This document shows positions 8,778-17,268 of a DNA stretch of 42,959 nt, piece after piece. Positions within the stretch are counted from its first letter, which is position 1. Every line of letters begins with the position of its first letter. Position numbers and translations under genes: made by a program. The notes under the pieces were generated by a model. It saw nothing but the letters and a program-made list of their open reading frames with translations. It had not been told where the DNA came from and did no database searches. The DNA comes from Flavobacterium sp. ZT3R18 (GTDB taxonomy: Bacteria > Bacteroidota > Bacteroidia > Flavobacteriales > Flavobacteriaceae): assembly GCF_007097385.1 (NCBI RefSeq), contig NZ_VJZS01000010.1:1-42959 (forward strand), in the 5' to 3' direction.

Positions 8778-9968
8778 TCAAGGAATACTATTTAGGTGAC
8801 GCGCAAGATGCACGCCCATGCTAAAGCAAGCTTGAAGAAGATAGCCGCCCGTGGGAGCATCCCAGTCCAGCATTTCTCCTATACAATATTGATTTTTCAG
8901 CTTTTTTAATTGGAAGTTTTTATCCACGGCATTCAATTGAATACCTCCTGTTGTGGATATGGCATCGTTTAAAGGGGCAGAACCAGTGATTTCTATTCTG
9001 AGTTTTTTTATGTTTTGTGCCAACAGTTCCGGATTTAGGTAGGTTTCTTTTGAAAGATATTTTTTCAAAAGCCCAATTTGCGCTGCACTCAGTTTAAGCT
9101 CTTTTCCTAATTTTTCGCTCGTTTTCTTTAAGGTTGATTCTTTAATCTTTTGAAGCAAATCTTCAAAACTTAATGTAGGCTTCAGGTCTAGGAAAATAGT
9201 GGCTTTTTGGTGGCTTTCAAGCTCCTCCCTGATTTGTGGACTAAGCGCATAAATAGCATTGCCTTCCAAACCGAAACGCGTGATTACCGCTTCGCCTTTT
9301 TGTCTTTTATTCAAACAACTAATCGCTATGTTTTTTAGCGGACTGCCTTCATGTTCCTTGATGAAATCTTCTGGCCAGTGAATACGGTAGGCACAATTAG
9401 AAGCCAGAAACGGAGTGGTGTCGATTCCTTCTGTTTTGAATAAATCAAGCCATGTGCCATCAGAGCCGGTTACCTTCCAGCTGCTTCCTCCCAAGGCAAA
9501 AATGGTATAGTCAGATTTAACTTCCACGTCAGTATTGAAAATAAGATCATGGTTGCTATTCCAACCCGTCCAGGTGTGTTTATATTGTATGTCGGTTTCC
9601 TGTTTATCGAGAACAGCGAGGATTGCGTTCAGCACCGCAATGGGTTTAATTCCGCTTTCCGGATATACGCGCTTGCTACTACCGATGTAGGTTGGAATCC
9701 CGATGGTATCAATCCAGTTTCGAAAATCTTGGTTGTCAAAATTAAGTAGTGCCTCTTGCAATAAATGGGATGGAGTGTACCGCGCGATGAGTTCGGCGAT
9801 GGGTTCCGAATGGGTCAGGTTAAATCCTCCTTTTCCAGCCACCATAAATTTCCTTCCCAAGGCTTTGTTTTTCTCGTAGATGGTAACCTTAAATTTCTGG
9901 ACATCCAAAAATACTGCGAGTAAAAGTGCTGCAGGTCCTCCTCCTATAATTGAAACTGATTTCTTCAC
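8778..9968 (-). CDS. HI0933-like FAD/NAD(P)-binding flavoprotein
   Basis: The protein has 396 residues and belongs to the YhiN/HI0933 family of Rossmann-fold flavoproteins of uncertain role. The N-terminal dinucleotide motif is SIIGGGPAALLLAVFL (residues 6-21), followed by the acidic end of the second strand in VTIYEKN. GRKFMVAGKGGFNLTHSE is the family signature next to the FAD site. FALGGSSWKVTGSDG and the C-terminal CIGEMLDWDAPTGGYLLQACFSMG are the other conserved blocks. It converges on nnrD across a 72-bp gap holding a tandem repeat. The substrate is unknown. Confidence 0.85.
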   Translation of the reverse strand: MKKSVSIIGGGPAALLLAVFLDVQKFKVTIYEKNKALGRKFMVAGKGGFNLTHSEPIAELIARYTPSHLLQEALLNFDNQDFRNWIDTIGIPTYIGSSKRVYPESGIKPIAVLNAILAVLDKQETDIQYKHTWTGWNSNHDLIFNTDVEVKSDYTIFALGGSSWKVTGSDGTWLDLFKTEGIDTTPFLASNCAYRIHWPEDFIKEHEGSPLKNIAISCLNKRQKGEAVITRFGLEGNAIYALSPQIREELESHQKATIFLDLKPTLSFEDLLQKIKESTLKKTSEKLGKELKLSAAQIGLLKKYLSKETYLNPELLAQNIKKLRIEITGSAPLNDAISTTGGIQLNAVDKNFQLKKLKNQYCIGEMLDWDAPTGGYLLQACFSMGVHLARHLNSIP

Positions 9969-10172
9969 ACTGCAAAAATAGGCTTTGTTTTACCGATTAA
10001 CCGGGTTATCCGTTTTTTTATTGGCTATTGTTGTTCCAGAGTGCAGCATGTCCCGCTCATATTGCTCTCAAATTCTATTCAAAATATGTTGTGTAATCTA
10101 AGTCAATTCCAAAGCGGGAAACTTTGTCGTTCATCCTTGAGTATCAAATTTTCTTTTTTTTATTTTAATTAC

Positions 10173-10204
10173 GGAACGATTGTTCCAAAATATAATTATA
10201 TTTG
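10173..10204 (+). promoter_or_regulatory. Promoter and TetR operator upstream of the SDR gene
   Basis: The operator GGAACGATTGTTCC (10173-10186) is a near-perfect palindrome with GGAAC/GTTCC arms. Its reverse complement recurs exactly before the tetR gene at 11009-11022. The Bacteroidota -7 box TATATTTG is at 10197-10204. The operator covers the expected -33 position, so regulator binding would block RNA polymerase. Confidence 0.75.
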
Positions 10205-10229
10205 CATTTAAATCTTTAAAACAAATAAA

Positions 10230-10988
10230 ATGTCAAAACAATTAGAAGGAAAAATTGCTGTTGTTACTGGTGGTAACAGCGGTATCGGTTATGCAACAGC
10301 CAAAGAATTAGTTGCACAAGGAGCAAAAGTGGTCATCACAGGTAGAAATAAAGAAACACTTACCACTGCGGCATCCGAGCTGAATGCAATCGGTATTGTA
10401 TCGGATCAAAGTAATCTAAAAGCCATTGATACATTAGTTGCTCAAATTAAAAAAGAGTTTGGGTCAATTGATATTCTGTTCGTAAATGCAGGAATTGCCG
10501 CTTTTCATCCTATTGAAAATGTTACCGAAGAACATTTTGATTCTATTTTAAACATCAATTTTAAAGGGGCTTTCTTTACACTCCAAAAATTCATTCCAAT
10601 CTTAAAGGAAGGTGCTTCTGTTACCTTCTTGTCTTCACTTAATGCTACAACTGGAATGGCAAACAGTTCAGTATATGCAGCTAGTAAAGCCGCTTTGAAT
10701 TCTTTGGTAAGAGCAGCTTCTATAGAATTAGCTAATCGCCAAATTAGAGTAAATTCAGTAAGTCCAGGGCCTATAAACACGCCTATTTTTGGTAAATTGG
10801 GATTAGATGAAGAAAGCGTAAACGGACTGGCACAGGCTATGCAAAATGCGATACCATTGAAACGTTTTGGAACAGTAGAACAAGTAGCCAAAATTGTTGC
10901 GTTCTTATCCAGTGATGATGCCGCTTACACAACGGGTTCAGATTACCCAATCGATGGTGGTTTAGGCGTTAATTCAGTATTGAATTAA
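10230..10988 (+). CDS. SDR family oxidoreductase
   Basis: The 252-residue classical short-chain dehydrogenase/reductase has the cofactor motif TGGNSGIG (13-20), NAG (86-88), a catalytic Ser in FLSSLNA near 136, and YAASK with Tyr149 and Lys153. The C-terminal GSDYPIDGGLGVNS is typical of the family. TGRN at the end of strand 2 suggests NADP(H) rather than NAD(H). The substrate is unknown. The same operator precedes this gene and the downstream TetR gene, so it is very likely the main target of that repressor. Such SDR/TetR pairs often respond to electrophiles or aldehydes, but that is only suggestive here. Confidence 0.9.
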   Translation: MSKQLEGKIAVVTGGNSGIGYATAKELVAQGAKVVITGRNKETLTTAASELNAIGIVSDQSNLKAIDTLVAQIKKEFGSIDILFVNAGIAAFHPIENVTEEHFDSILNINFKGAFFTLQKFIPILKEGASVTFLSSLNATTGMANSSVYAASKAALNSLVRAASIELANRQIRVNSVSPGPINTPIFGKLGLDEESVNGLAQAMQNAIPLKRFGTVEQVAKIVAFLSSDDAAYTTGSDYPIDGGLGVNSVLN

Positions 10989-11008
10989 TTTTTTTTTGAT
11001 TTTTATTC

Positions 11009-11049
11009 GGAACAATCGTTCCTTTATTAATTTTGTCACCGTATCTTTG
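11009..11049 (+). promoter_or_regulatory. Promoter and TetR operator upstream of tetR
   Basis: GGAACAATCGTTCC (11009-11022) is the exact reverse complement of the operator before the SDR gene. The -7 box TATCTTTG is at 11042-11049, so transcription should start near 11055. This places the promoter inside any longer reading of the tetR frame and supports the ATG at 11078. Confidence 0.75.
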
Positions 11050-11077
11050 CGGTGACAATTTTTTTTTAATCAATCCC

Positions 11078-11659
11078 ATGGCACGCAACAAAGCATTCGA
11101 TGAAACACAAGTATTAGACAAGGCGGTAGAACTTTTTTGGTCTAAAGGCTACAATTGCACCTCGGCCAATGATCTTGTAGATACTTTGGGTCTTAGCAGA
11201 TCGAGTTTATATGATACCTATGGAGACAAACATGCACTATTTGTGAAGGCGTTAAAGCGCTACAAACAAGAACTAGGTGGTAAATTGATTGAAATGATTG
11301 AACAAACCGAGGATGTAAAAGCTACGATTGCCGAGATTTTGCAAATGATTGTTGAACAGGATCGTACCGCTATCAATCCGAAAGGATGTTTTATGGTCAA
11401 TACCGCAGTTGAATTGTCCGGAACCGATCCAGAGATTGCCAATATCGTCAATGGTAATAGAGCAGACATTGAAAAAGCGCTTCAAACGGCCATAAAAAGA
11501 GGTCAGGAAAAAGGGCAGTTTTCTTCAAGGCATGATCCAATAGCCTTGACTAGATATTTTATAAATACTTTTTTTGGTCTTCGCATATCGATTAAATTTA
11601 ATAATGACCCTAAGATATTGAAGGATATTATTGAAGTAAGTTTATCAATCTTGGACTAA
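11078..11659 (+). CDS. TetR/AcrR family transcriptional regulator
   Basis: The protein has 193 residues from the ATG at 11078 (MARNKAFDETQVLDKAVELF). The N-terminal helix-turn-helix at about 28-47 (TSANDLVDTLGLSRSSLYDTYG) is followed by KHALFVKALKRY, the TetR signature. The C-terminal ligand domain contains a motif NPKGCFMVNTAVEL that recurs in TetR proteins of the AefR/YcdC-like group. An in-frame upstream start at 11033 is rejected because the -7 box lies within it. Palindromes before its own gene and before the adjacent SDR gene suggest autorepression together with control of the SDR. Confidence 0.9.
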   Translation: MARNKAFDETQVLDKAVELFWSKGYNCTSANDLVDTLGLSRSSLYDTYGDKHALFVKALKRYKQELGGKLIEMIEQTEDVKATIAEILQMIVEQDRTAINPKGCFMVNTAVELSGTDPEIANIVNGNRADIEKALQTAIKRGQEKGQFSSRHDPIALTRYFINTFFGLRISIKFNNDPKILKDIIEVSLSILD

Positions 11660-11694
11660 ATTTAAAACCCACAACCATTTTTTAATAACAATCT

Positions 11695-11822
11695 GGGCGT
11701 AACCCCAAAGCAGAAAATCTCGTTTTTGATTCAGCTCTCTGCTGCTTTGGGGTCGGGCTTTTGGCTTTATCTTTATTTTTTTAAAGAAAAAAAATAAAGG
11801 ATATCGCCGCAATCCCTTACGC
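11695..11822 (+). repeat. Two-hairpin dispersed repeat, copy 2
   Basis: It starts GGGCGTAACCCC (11695-11706). A first hairpin follows with arms CCCCAAAGCAG (11703-11713) and CTGCTTTGGGG (11742-11752). Then come TCGGGCT (11753-11759), a second hairpin CTTTATTTTTTT/AAAAAAATAAAG (11771-11782 and 11788-11799), and AATCCCTTACGC (11811-11822). The order of blocks matches copy 1 on the opposite strand. There is no coding capacity. Confidence 0.65.
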
Positions 11823-12201
11823 GAGCTACACGTTGATGGAGAAATTTAGTGGATAAAAACGTGAATGCCTTATACTGGTTTTTTAGATTTAAAAAGGTTT
11901 TTTTCAATCTGTTTTTAGCTCTTTCCTTCGGAAAAGTGTGCTCAAAACCAAATATTGAAAAAACTACAAAATAACAACCTGTTATTTTGTAGTTTTTGAT
12001 TGTGGATTTGTTTTGAGCGCTCAGTATGTGTGGCGAAGTCGGGTCCCGAAAGCTTTCAGGATCGCTAAGCGCATAGCGACGACCACTTCGTGGAGCTGGG
12101 TATATCTGAGCGATCGGGATATTTGACCGAAAATATTTAGTTTAAAACTTTTTTATTTTGTAATTGTTTTTATAATATGTGCTACCTCGTATTATTTATA
12201 T
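11823..12201. other. Intergenic region left of the ABC-3C operon
   Basis: No gene is seen. The region holds the terminator at 11961-11997. It also has a GC-richer patch at 12030-12120 with imperfect inverted repeats, including TCCCGAAAGCTTTCAGGA (12043-12060), a diverged relative of the 18-bp palindrome at 23186 and 29209. Such dispersed repeats are common at the edges of accessory blocks. Confidence 0.4.
11961..11997. terminator. Strong bidirectional hairpin terminator
   Basis: The arms AAACTACAAAATAACA (11961-11976) and TGTTATTTTGTAGTTT (11980-11995) are perfectly complementary over 16 bp, with a 3-nt loop and flanking T and A runs. It separates the tetR side from the ABC-3C operon, and could serve either. 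Confidence 0.8.
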
Positions 12202-14289
12202 TTACTTTAAATACTGAATCAATTTATCATCTTCACCATTATCTTGAATGACATTGATATGGTAATCTTTACCCTCCGTAAAATCTGCAAGAATATCATT
12301 TAAAGCATATACCTCATCTCCTTTATTTAGTGGAGTCGATAATTTATCTTTTGATTTATCTTTAGATATCGCTAATATAACTTGCTTGTCTTTAATGCCT
12401 TTTGTTACTTTGATTAATGCTTTCATGCTATTCAATTTCATTGCATGTTGACCTGGTTCATCAAGAATAAGTATTCCTACATGTTTTTGCGATTTTATTA
12501 ATAATGATAAATAGAAAGCCCATAATACTCGTATAAAATCACTTGCTGATGACTTTAACCTAATTGGTTGAGCAATCCTCTCAGCATTGTTGTAAATTAC
12601 AGGAAGAAGCCTAGATGGGTCCTCATTTTTTATTTGAATTTTAGTTATAATTTCTTTTGGATAATCAAAATCTTTTAATAATTCAATGAATTTTGTCTTC
12701 AAGTCAGATATTAATTTTTCATCTGCTTCTTTATTATCATTAATCCCTTTTTTATCAAATCTTATAACTGCTAAGGTTTCTGATATTGTTTTCAAATTCT
12801 CTTTAAGAAGTAAAAATGAGTTGTCAATTTTTAATAATTTTTCAACTTCAAATTTTAGGGATATTTCTTCAGTAATACTTGCCCTAGAGGGAATTCTTGA
12901 GTCACTGACTAATTCTTTATCGACCTCATTCAATAGTTTTAGATTGTCTTCTATTTGGTCTCGATAATACAATATAATTTTATTATATCGCTCACAAAGC
13001 TTTTTTGAATTATCTAAATAGCTTTGATATAAAGCTTTTTCCGATTTATAAAAAATAATAGAGTGGGTACTATCAATTTTGTCTAAATTTTTCAACTCGT
13101 TTGAATTCTCTAATAATAATGAAGAATTGCAAACGGGGCAATTATCAACGTCTTTTATACTAAGTAGAGCCAAACTGTTAATTTTTTTTAAACTTTCTAA
13201 AGTGTTTATTTCTTTGTTTAGCTGAGATATTATTTGCAAGTATTTATCTTGTTTGGTTGTTTCATTCAACTTTTCGGATTCAATATTCACAAATTGCTCT
13301 TTTAGATTATTAATCTTTTCTTTAATTGCAGAATGTTTGATTACTAAGTCAGAGTTTTTATCTATAATAAACTCTATTAAATTCTTTCTTTCAAGAATAG
13401 CAATTGATTTTTTCAATTGGCTGATTGAATCAATAATCGTGATGGTTTTATTTTTAGTATCTTTTGTTTGTAAAGGTAAACTATCAATTTTCGGTGGACT
13501 TAATTTAGTATCAAACTGATCTGATAAATTTGGGACATCAAGATTATAATGAGAAGCAACAATTTTAAAAGAGTCAACATAATCAACCCATTTTCTTTTC
13601 TCGTAGGTTTCTTTTTCTTTTAGTACATCCAAATGAAATTCTTCAACTAAGCCTTTTAATCCTAAAATATATTCTACAATCTTTTGCTTTGGTTTTTTGG
13701 TTGTAAAATAGGGTAATTGTGCAAAAAAATCTGACCAGCCCTTAGTTTGTTCAACAAAAGCACTTGAAAAAATATGTTGTAGATATAAAATTTTTCTCTC
13801 CTTGTTGTCTTCAGTCAAGTATACAGGTATTTGAATTGATGCAAAATCTGCTAACCATTTATAGAAACCTTCCTCTTGGTCCGAATCACCAGTTGAATGA
13901 ATAAATTTTATTTCGGGACCTTTTTCATTTATATTTACTTCAATGTTGTTTGTCTTTTCTCCATATGCTGATTTAATTACCCTTTTAATTAGTGCCTTTT
14001 CTCCCAAATTGTTTTCAATTTCTAATTCGGCGTATGACTCAAAAACTTGATATGTTTTATTAGAAAATTTAAATTCAACTTTTAAGCAATCAGCTAAAGC
14101 TTCTTCATTTAGACTTCCAAGAAGTTGTTCCATTCCTAAGCAATAGTATATGCAAGAAAGAGTAGTAGATTTACCACTCGAGTTTTCACCTGATATAATA
14201 TTTAAGCCTTTTTCAAATTTAAAACTAAAGCCATATTTGTGTTGTTCTTTATCAAAAATTATAGCTTGTATTTTATTAATAATTATCAT
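12202..14289 (-). CDS. SMC/Rad50-like ABC ATPase of an ABC-three-component system
   Basis: The protein has 695 residues. The Walker A motif GENSSGKST is at 34-42. Long charged coiled-coil segments occupy about 285-380 and 400-520 and flank a zinc-hook-like CPVC (384-387). SSASDFIRVLWAFYLSLL (about 580-597) sits where the ABC signature is expected, and the Walker B motif is ILILDEPGQH (606-615). This is the architecture of a Rad50/SbcC-type ATPase, shortened and with one hook Cys pair. It is the last gene of a coupled operon and starts 3 nt after the preceding stop. In predicted ABC-3C conflict systems such an ATPase senses nucleic acid or an invader and controls effectors; that role is inferred from context. 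Confidence 0.85.
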   Translation of the reverse strand: MIIINKIQAIIFDKEQHKYGFSFKFEKGLNIISGENSSGKSTTLSCIYYCLGMEQLLGSLNEEALADCLKVEFKFSNKTYQVFESYAELEIENNLGEKALIKRVIKSAYGEKTNNIEVNINEKGPEIKFIHSTGDSDQEEGFYKWLADFASIQIPVYLTEDNKERKILYLQHIFSSAFVEQTKGWSDFFAQLPYFTTKKPKQKIVEYILGLKGLVEEFHLDVLKEKETYEKRKWVDYVDSFKIVASHYNLDVPNLSDQFDTKLSPPKIDSLPLQTKDTKNKTITIIDSISQLKKSIAILERKNLIEFIIDKNSDLVIKHSAIKEKINNLKEQFVNIESEKLNETTKQDKYLQIISQLNKEINTLESLKKINSLALLSIKDVDNCPVCNSSLLLENSNELKNLDKIDSTHSIIFYKSEKALYQSYLDNSKKLCERYNKIILYYRDQIEDNLKLLNEVDKELVSDSRIPSRASITEEISLKFEVEKLLKIDNSFLLLKENLKTISETLAVIRFDKKGINDNKEADEKLISDLKTKFIELLKDFDYPKEIITKIQIKNEDPSRLLPVIYNNAERIAQPIRLKSSASDFIRVLWAFYLSLLIKSQKHVGILILDEPGQHAMKLNSMKALIKVTKGIKDKQVILAISKDKSKDKLSTPLNKGDEVYALNDILADFTEGKDYHINVIQDNGEDDKLIQYLK

Positions 14290-14292
14290 TGT

Positions 14293-14739
14293 CTACCAAA
14301 TTAATTGTTGATTATCTAAATCAGATTCTTTTACTTGTGTTGTTATGTCATTGATTTGATTAACTAAATCAACAAACAAATCTTGAGTTTCAATTGTAGT
14401 TAATATAGTCTCACCTTTTTCATTTAGACAAAATTTTACGGAAGAACTAATCACATTGATTTTTATTAATTTTTGTTCGTTAGCAATAACAATGAGCTTT
14501 CGCAAGTTTTTCGAGATATGCCAAGGACTTGACAGTAATACGTTATTCTTTTTTATTGTTTTAGTCTTATTTATTGCATCATAAATAAAAGCTAATTTAC
14601 TTAAAGAGACAGATTTAGTATTACCGATTATTGAATGTTTCAAAATGAGCAATAATATTATAATATTTGCTTGTTCATTTATTTCAATGCTATCTAGCAT
14701 TTTTTTCTTGTTGAAAGTTATTTTTATTTTTTCATTCAT
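14293..14739 (-). CDS. Small wHTH-like middle component of the ABC-3C operon
   Basis: The protein has 148 residues with no signal peptide or membrane segment. It is mostly helical with short beta pairs (LIKINVISSSVKFCLNEKGETIL near residues 90-113), a pattern compatible with a winged helix. The neighbourhood makes the middle-component (MC) assignment: it lies between the protease gene, overlapping its stop by 8 bp (ATGAATGA), and the ATPase gene, 3 nt away. In ABC-3C systems the small MC protein bridges the ATPase and the effector. I cannot place it in a named MC subfamily from sequence alone. Confidence 0.6.
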   Translation of the reverse strand: MNEKIKITFNKKKMLDSIEINEQANIIILLLILKHSIIGNTKSVSLSKLAFIYDAINKTKTIKKNNVLLSSPWHISKNLRKLIVIANEQKLIKINVISSSVKFCLNEKGETILTTIETQDLFVDLVNQINDITTQVKESDLDNQQLIW

Positions 14740-15883
14740 CTTTCAAAAAATCAAGGCTACAATTAGAAATCCAATTAGATATTCCGTAACTAGTTAGTAA
14801 TTTTATTATGCTTACGTCAATTTTGTCTGACAATTGTACTTCTAAATATTTTTCATATTTATCAGTCATTTTATCTAGGAACTCCTTAGCTTCTTTCTTC
14901 GAGTTTACATAAGAAGTTTTATCTTCGCTAACATCGTAAACTGAATATGCAGAGTAGTAATTGTTATACAATTGTTCGTTGTTTTTAAGCTCAAGCTCTA
15001 AAAAATTAATACCAGAAATAAGTGTCTTAATCACTCGTATTTTATTTTTTAATAATTCACTTGGAGGATAAATTTGCTCTAATTTTTTATTTATAAAATA
15101 TAGTTGAGGATTATTCTCAACTTTTTCTTCCCATTCTCTAATTACTTCAACATCTACATCTTCAATAATTTTCAATAACATTCTAGAGCTAAACTTCGTA
15201 TCTAAATCTAAATCATGTGAATCTATTATATCAATGTCGTCAACTAATTCTTTCAGACATGAAATTCCTGCAATTAATAATTTGCCATTATCACCTTTAT
15301 CTTTAATTTCGATTAAAATTCCTGCGCAAATAATTTTTGAATAATTATCGTAAAACAGCCCTGATCCAGACATCCCACCCAACCATTCTGAACCTGAACT
15401 AAATGAGCTGTTAATTAATTGATCTTTAGGTATATTTACTAAAAACTGATTGTTGTTTTGATCATTTAGTTGGTCATAATAAATTTTACTTTTATTAACT
15501 ATATCTTTAACGTTGCTATATTTACCTCGGAGTATTAGATTGTGAACTGGATTTTTTGGGATTGTTGCAAACTTTATTGAAATAAATTGTTTTAGATCAT
15601 GCGATGGTGTTTTTTTTAGCTCTAAGATTACAATGTCATTTTTTTTTGCAAATTCAACATCACCACAAATTTCTTTAATAGGAATAGGAATACTTCCATT
15701 AATAACAATACTAAATTGTTCCTTTTTCCAAGTTTTATCAAACTCTTTTCCATATACATTATGACCAGCAGTTATAAAATATAATTTATCTTTATTTAAA
15801 AAAATAACACCCGAACCGATAAATTTACTATCAAGATTCAGCAATGCAGTCGTTTTTTTTATTTCTTCTGAAAATATCATCAT
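14732..15883 (-). CDS. Trypsin-like serine protease, effector of the ABC-3C operon
   Basis: From the ATG at 15883 the protein has 383 residues. A complete chymotrypsin-type triad is visible: His41 in FITAGHNV, Asp83 in KKNDIVILEL and Ser172 in GGMSGSGLF. There is no signal peptide, so the protease should be cytoplasmic, unusual for a housekeeping trypsin-fold protein but expected for a conflict effector. The C-terminal 200 residues are charged and helical with no recognised domain. An in-frame TTG at 15895 would overlap the upstream gene by 11 bp. The ATG one base after the upstream stop (TAA-A-ATG) is preferred and implies translational coupling. The preceding gene is the MBL-fold protein and the next is the MC protein. 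Confidence 0.8.
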   Translation of the reverse strand: MMIFSEEIKKTTALLNLDSKFIGSGVIFLNKDKLYFITAGHNVYGKEFDKTWKKEQFSIVINGSIPIPIKEICGDVEFAKKNDIVILELKKTPSHDLKQFISIKFATIPKNPVHNLILRGKYSNVKDIVNKSKIYYDQLNDQNNNQFLVNIPKDQLINSSFSSGSEWLGGMSGSGLFYDNYSKIICAGILIEIKDKGDNGKLLIAGISCLKELVDDIDIIDSHDLDLDTKFSSRMLLKIIEDVDVEVIREWEEKVENNPQLYFINKKLEQIYPPSELLKNKIRVIKTLISGINFLELELKNNEQLYNNYYSAYSVYDVSEDKTSYVNSKKEAKEFLDKMTDKYEKYLEVQLSDKIDVSIIKLLTSYGISNWISNCSLDFLKDE

Positions 15884-15884
15884 T

Positions 15885-16910
15885 TTATATATCAAGTTCT
15901 TTTTTAAAAGTAATATTAATTTTCCATAAAACTTCTTCTTCTGGTGTAATGAAATCTTCTTTCTTTAACTCGTAATTGGTATAAATATCCATATTTATCG
16001 CTTCATTTAGTTTTCTTCCATATTTAGCAATTCGGACAATTGTTTCGCGATTAGGATGATAATATGGCCCAGTTCCATTAGTTGAAATAATAAATGAGTT
16101 AGTTTTTATTCTTTTAAGTAAATCTATCGTGGTATTAAATTTACTTCCATGATGTCCAAGTTTTACAGATTCAACCTTTAAAGGAGAAGCTTCTGTATGT
16201 CCCATCTTTTCTAATTCTTCACATACTAAATCAGGGTTTGCATCCGCAAGGAATAATATTTTTTTTCCATTATAATTAGCTATAAAAGCAATTGATGATG
16301 AATTTATAAGATCATCGTCCCATTTATGAATAATTTCTTTCTCATTCAATATTTCTTCTGATGATTTTAATTCTTTATTTTCAGTACTTACTTTGTCAGA
16401 ATTGGCTGATTCAGAAATATAATTATCTCGAATAAGGCTTGCAGTCCATTTTACGCATAATTCATCGAGGACTTTTTTATAAGGGGAAATAATTGTTAGT
16501 TCTAAACCTTCAATATTTATTTTATTTGTATCGTTCATTCCAATATAAAGTCCTTTTTTTTCTAAATTATTAGCCTCAAGAATCTTACTAAATTCTTCCC
16601 CATGATTGTAATTAACTAAATTATTGTCTTCGGGAAATAAAATAAGTTCAGGGGTATTTATAAAAACAGGAAAATTAATTTTTATTGGTGCTTCGGTATC
16701 TTGAATTAATTTAAAAAAACCTCCAATATGATCGTAATCAACGTGTGTTACTATAATCCCAACCAATGATGGTATGGATCTTAATTTCTCTTTAATAAAT
16801 CTATAAGTTCCATAGACACCAGAGTCTATAACAATATGAAAATCATTTTTTTCTCCCCATGATAAGATAAAACAATCTCCTTTTCCTGCTTCTAAAATGG
16901 ATAATTTCAT
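15885..16910 (-). CDS. ComEC/Rec2-like metallo-beta-lactamase-fold hydrolase, first gene of the ABC-3C operon
   Basis: From the ATG at 16910 the protein has 341 residues. The N terminus KLSILEAGKGDCFILSWG is the GxGDxxL start of the ComEC/Rec2-type MBL family. The metal motif THVDYDHIGG gives His56, Asp58, Asp60 and His61. Further ligand candidates are Asp223 in LFLADANPD, His253-His254 in LGHHGS and His285 in YYHPNRE. The core looks complete, so nuclease or phosphoesterase activity is plausible. An in-frame start at 16976 would add 22 hydrophobic residues encoded by low-complexity AT sequence and is rejected. The protease gene follows after one base. Confidence 0.85.
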   Translation of the reverse strand: MKLSILEAGKGDCFILSWGEKNDFHIVIDSGVYGTYRFIKEKLRSIPSLVGIIVTHVDYDHIGGFFKLIQDTEAPIKINFPVFINTPELILFPEDNNLVNYNHGEEFSKILEANNLEKKGLYIGMNDTNKINIEGLELTIISPYKKVLDELCVKWTASLIRDNYISESANSDKVSTENKELKSSEEILNEKEIIHKWDDDLINSSSIAFIANYNGKKILFLADANPDLVCEELEKMGHTEASPLKVESVKLGHHGSKFNTTIDLLKRIKTNSFIISTNGTGPYYHPNRETIVRIAKYGRKLNEAINMDIYTNYELKKEDFITPEEEVLWKINITFKKELDI

Positions 16911-17204
16911 GTGAAATATTTTAATTCTTCCAATAATAATAATAATTTTAAATAAAAAATAATATCTTCCTTTCAACTCTTTTAACCAGTTGTAATTAAA
17001 TTTTAAAATATTTAAGTAAGATTACTCTGTAATGTTTTTATTTTTTAAATGTTTACTTTCTTGTATTGATACTATAAAGTTGGATATATAATTTGACTGG
17101 ATTTGGACTATAAATACATCTTATTCATTTCCTATCAAACGTAGTGTTTTTACTTACAGAAAACTAATTTATTATTAAAAAGAAATCTAGTATTTTTTCA
17201 TAAA

Positions 17205-17236
17205 AAAACGACTGAAAAGTCAATCTCAGTCGTTTT
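17205..17236 (-). terminator. Terminator beyond the truncated thrC remnant
   Basis: The arms AAAACGACTGA (17205-17215) and TCAGTCGTTTT (17226-17236) pair perfectly, and a T run follows on the minus strand. Its position just past the old thrC 3' end suggests it is the terminator of the earlier thr operon, left behind with the remnant. Confidence 0.75.
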
Positions 17237-17268
17237 GTGTTTTTGTAGATAGTGTTAGGGGTTGTCCT

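Noticed and set aside
11033..11077. Longer start for the TetR gene
   Set aside because: The -7 promoter box TATCTTTG lies within this stretch, so it cannot be translated from that promoter; MARNKAF is the natural start.
16911..16976. Longer start for the MBL-fold protein
   Set aside because: The extra 22 residues are encoded by low-complexity AT sequence, and the family begins at MKLSILEAGKGD.
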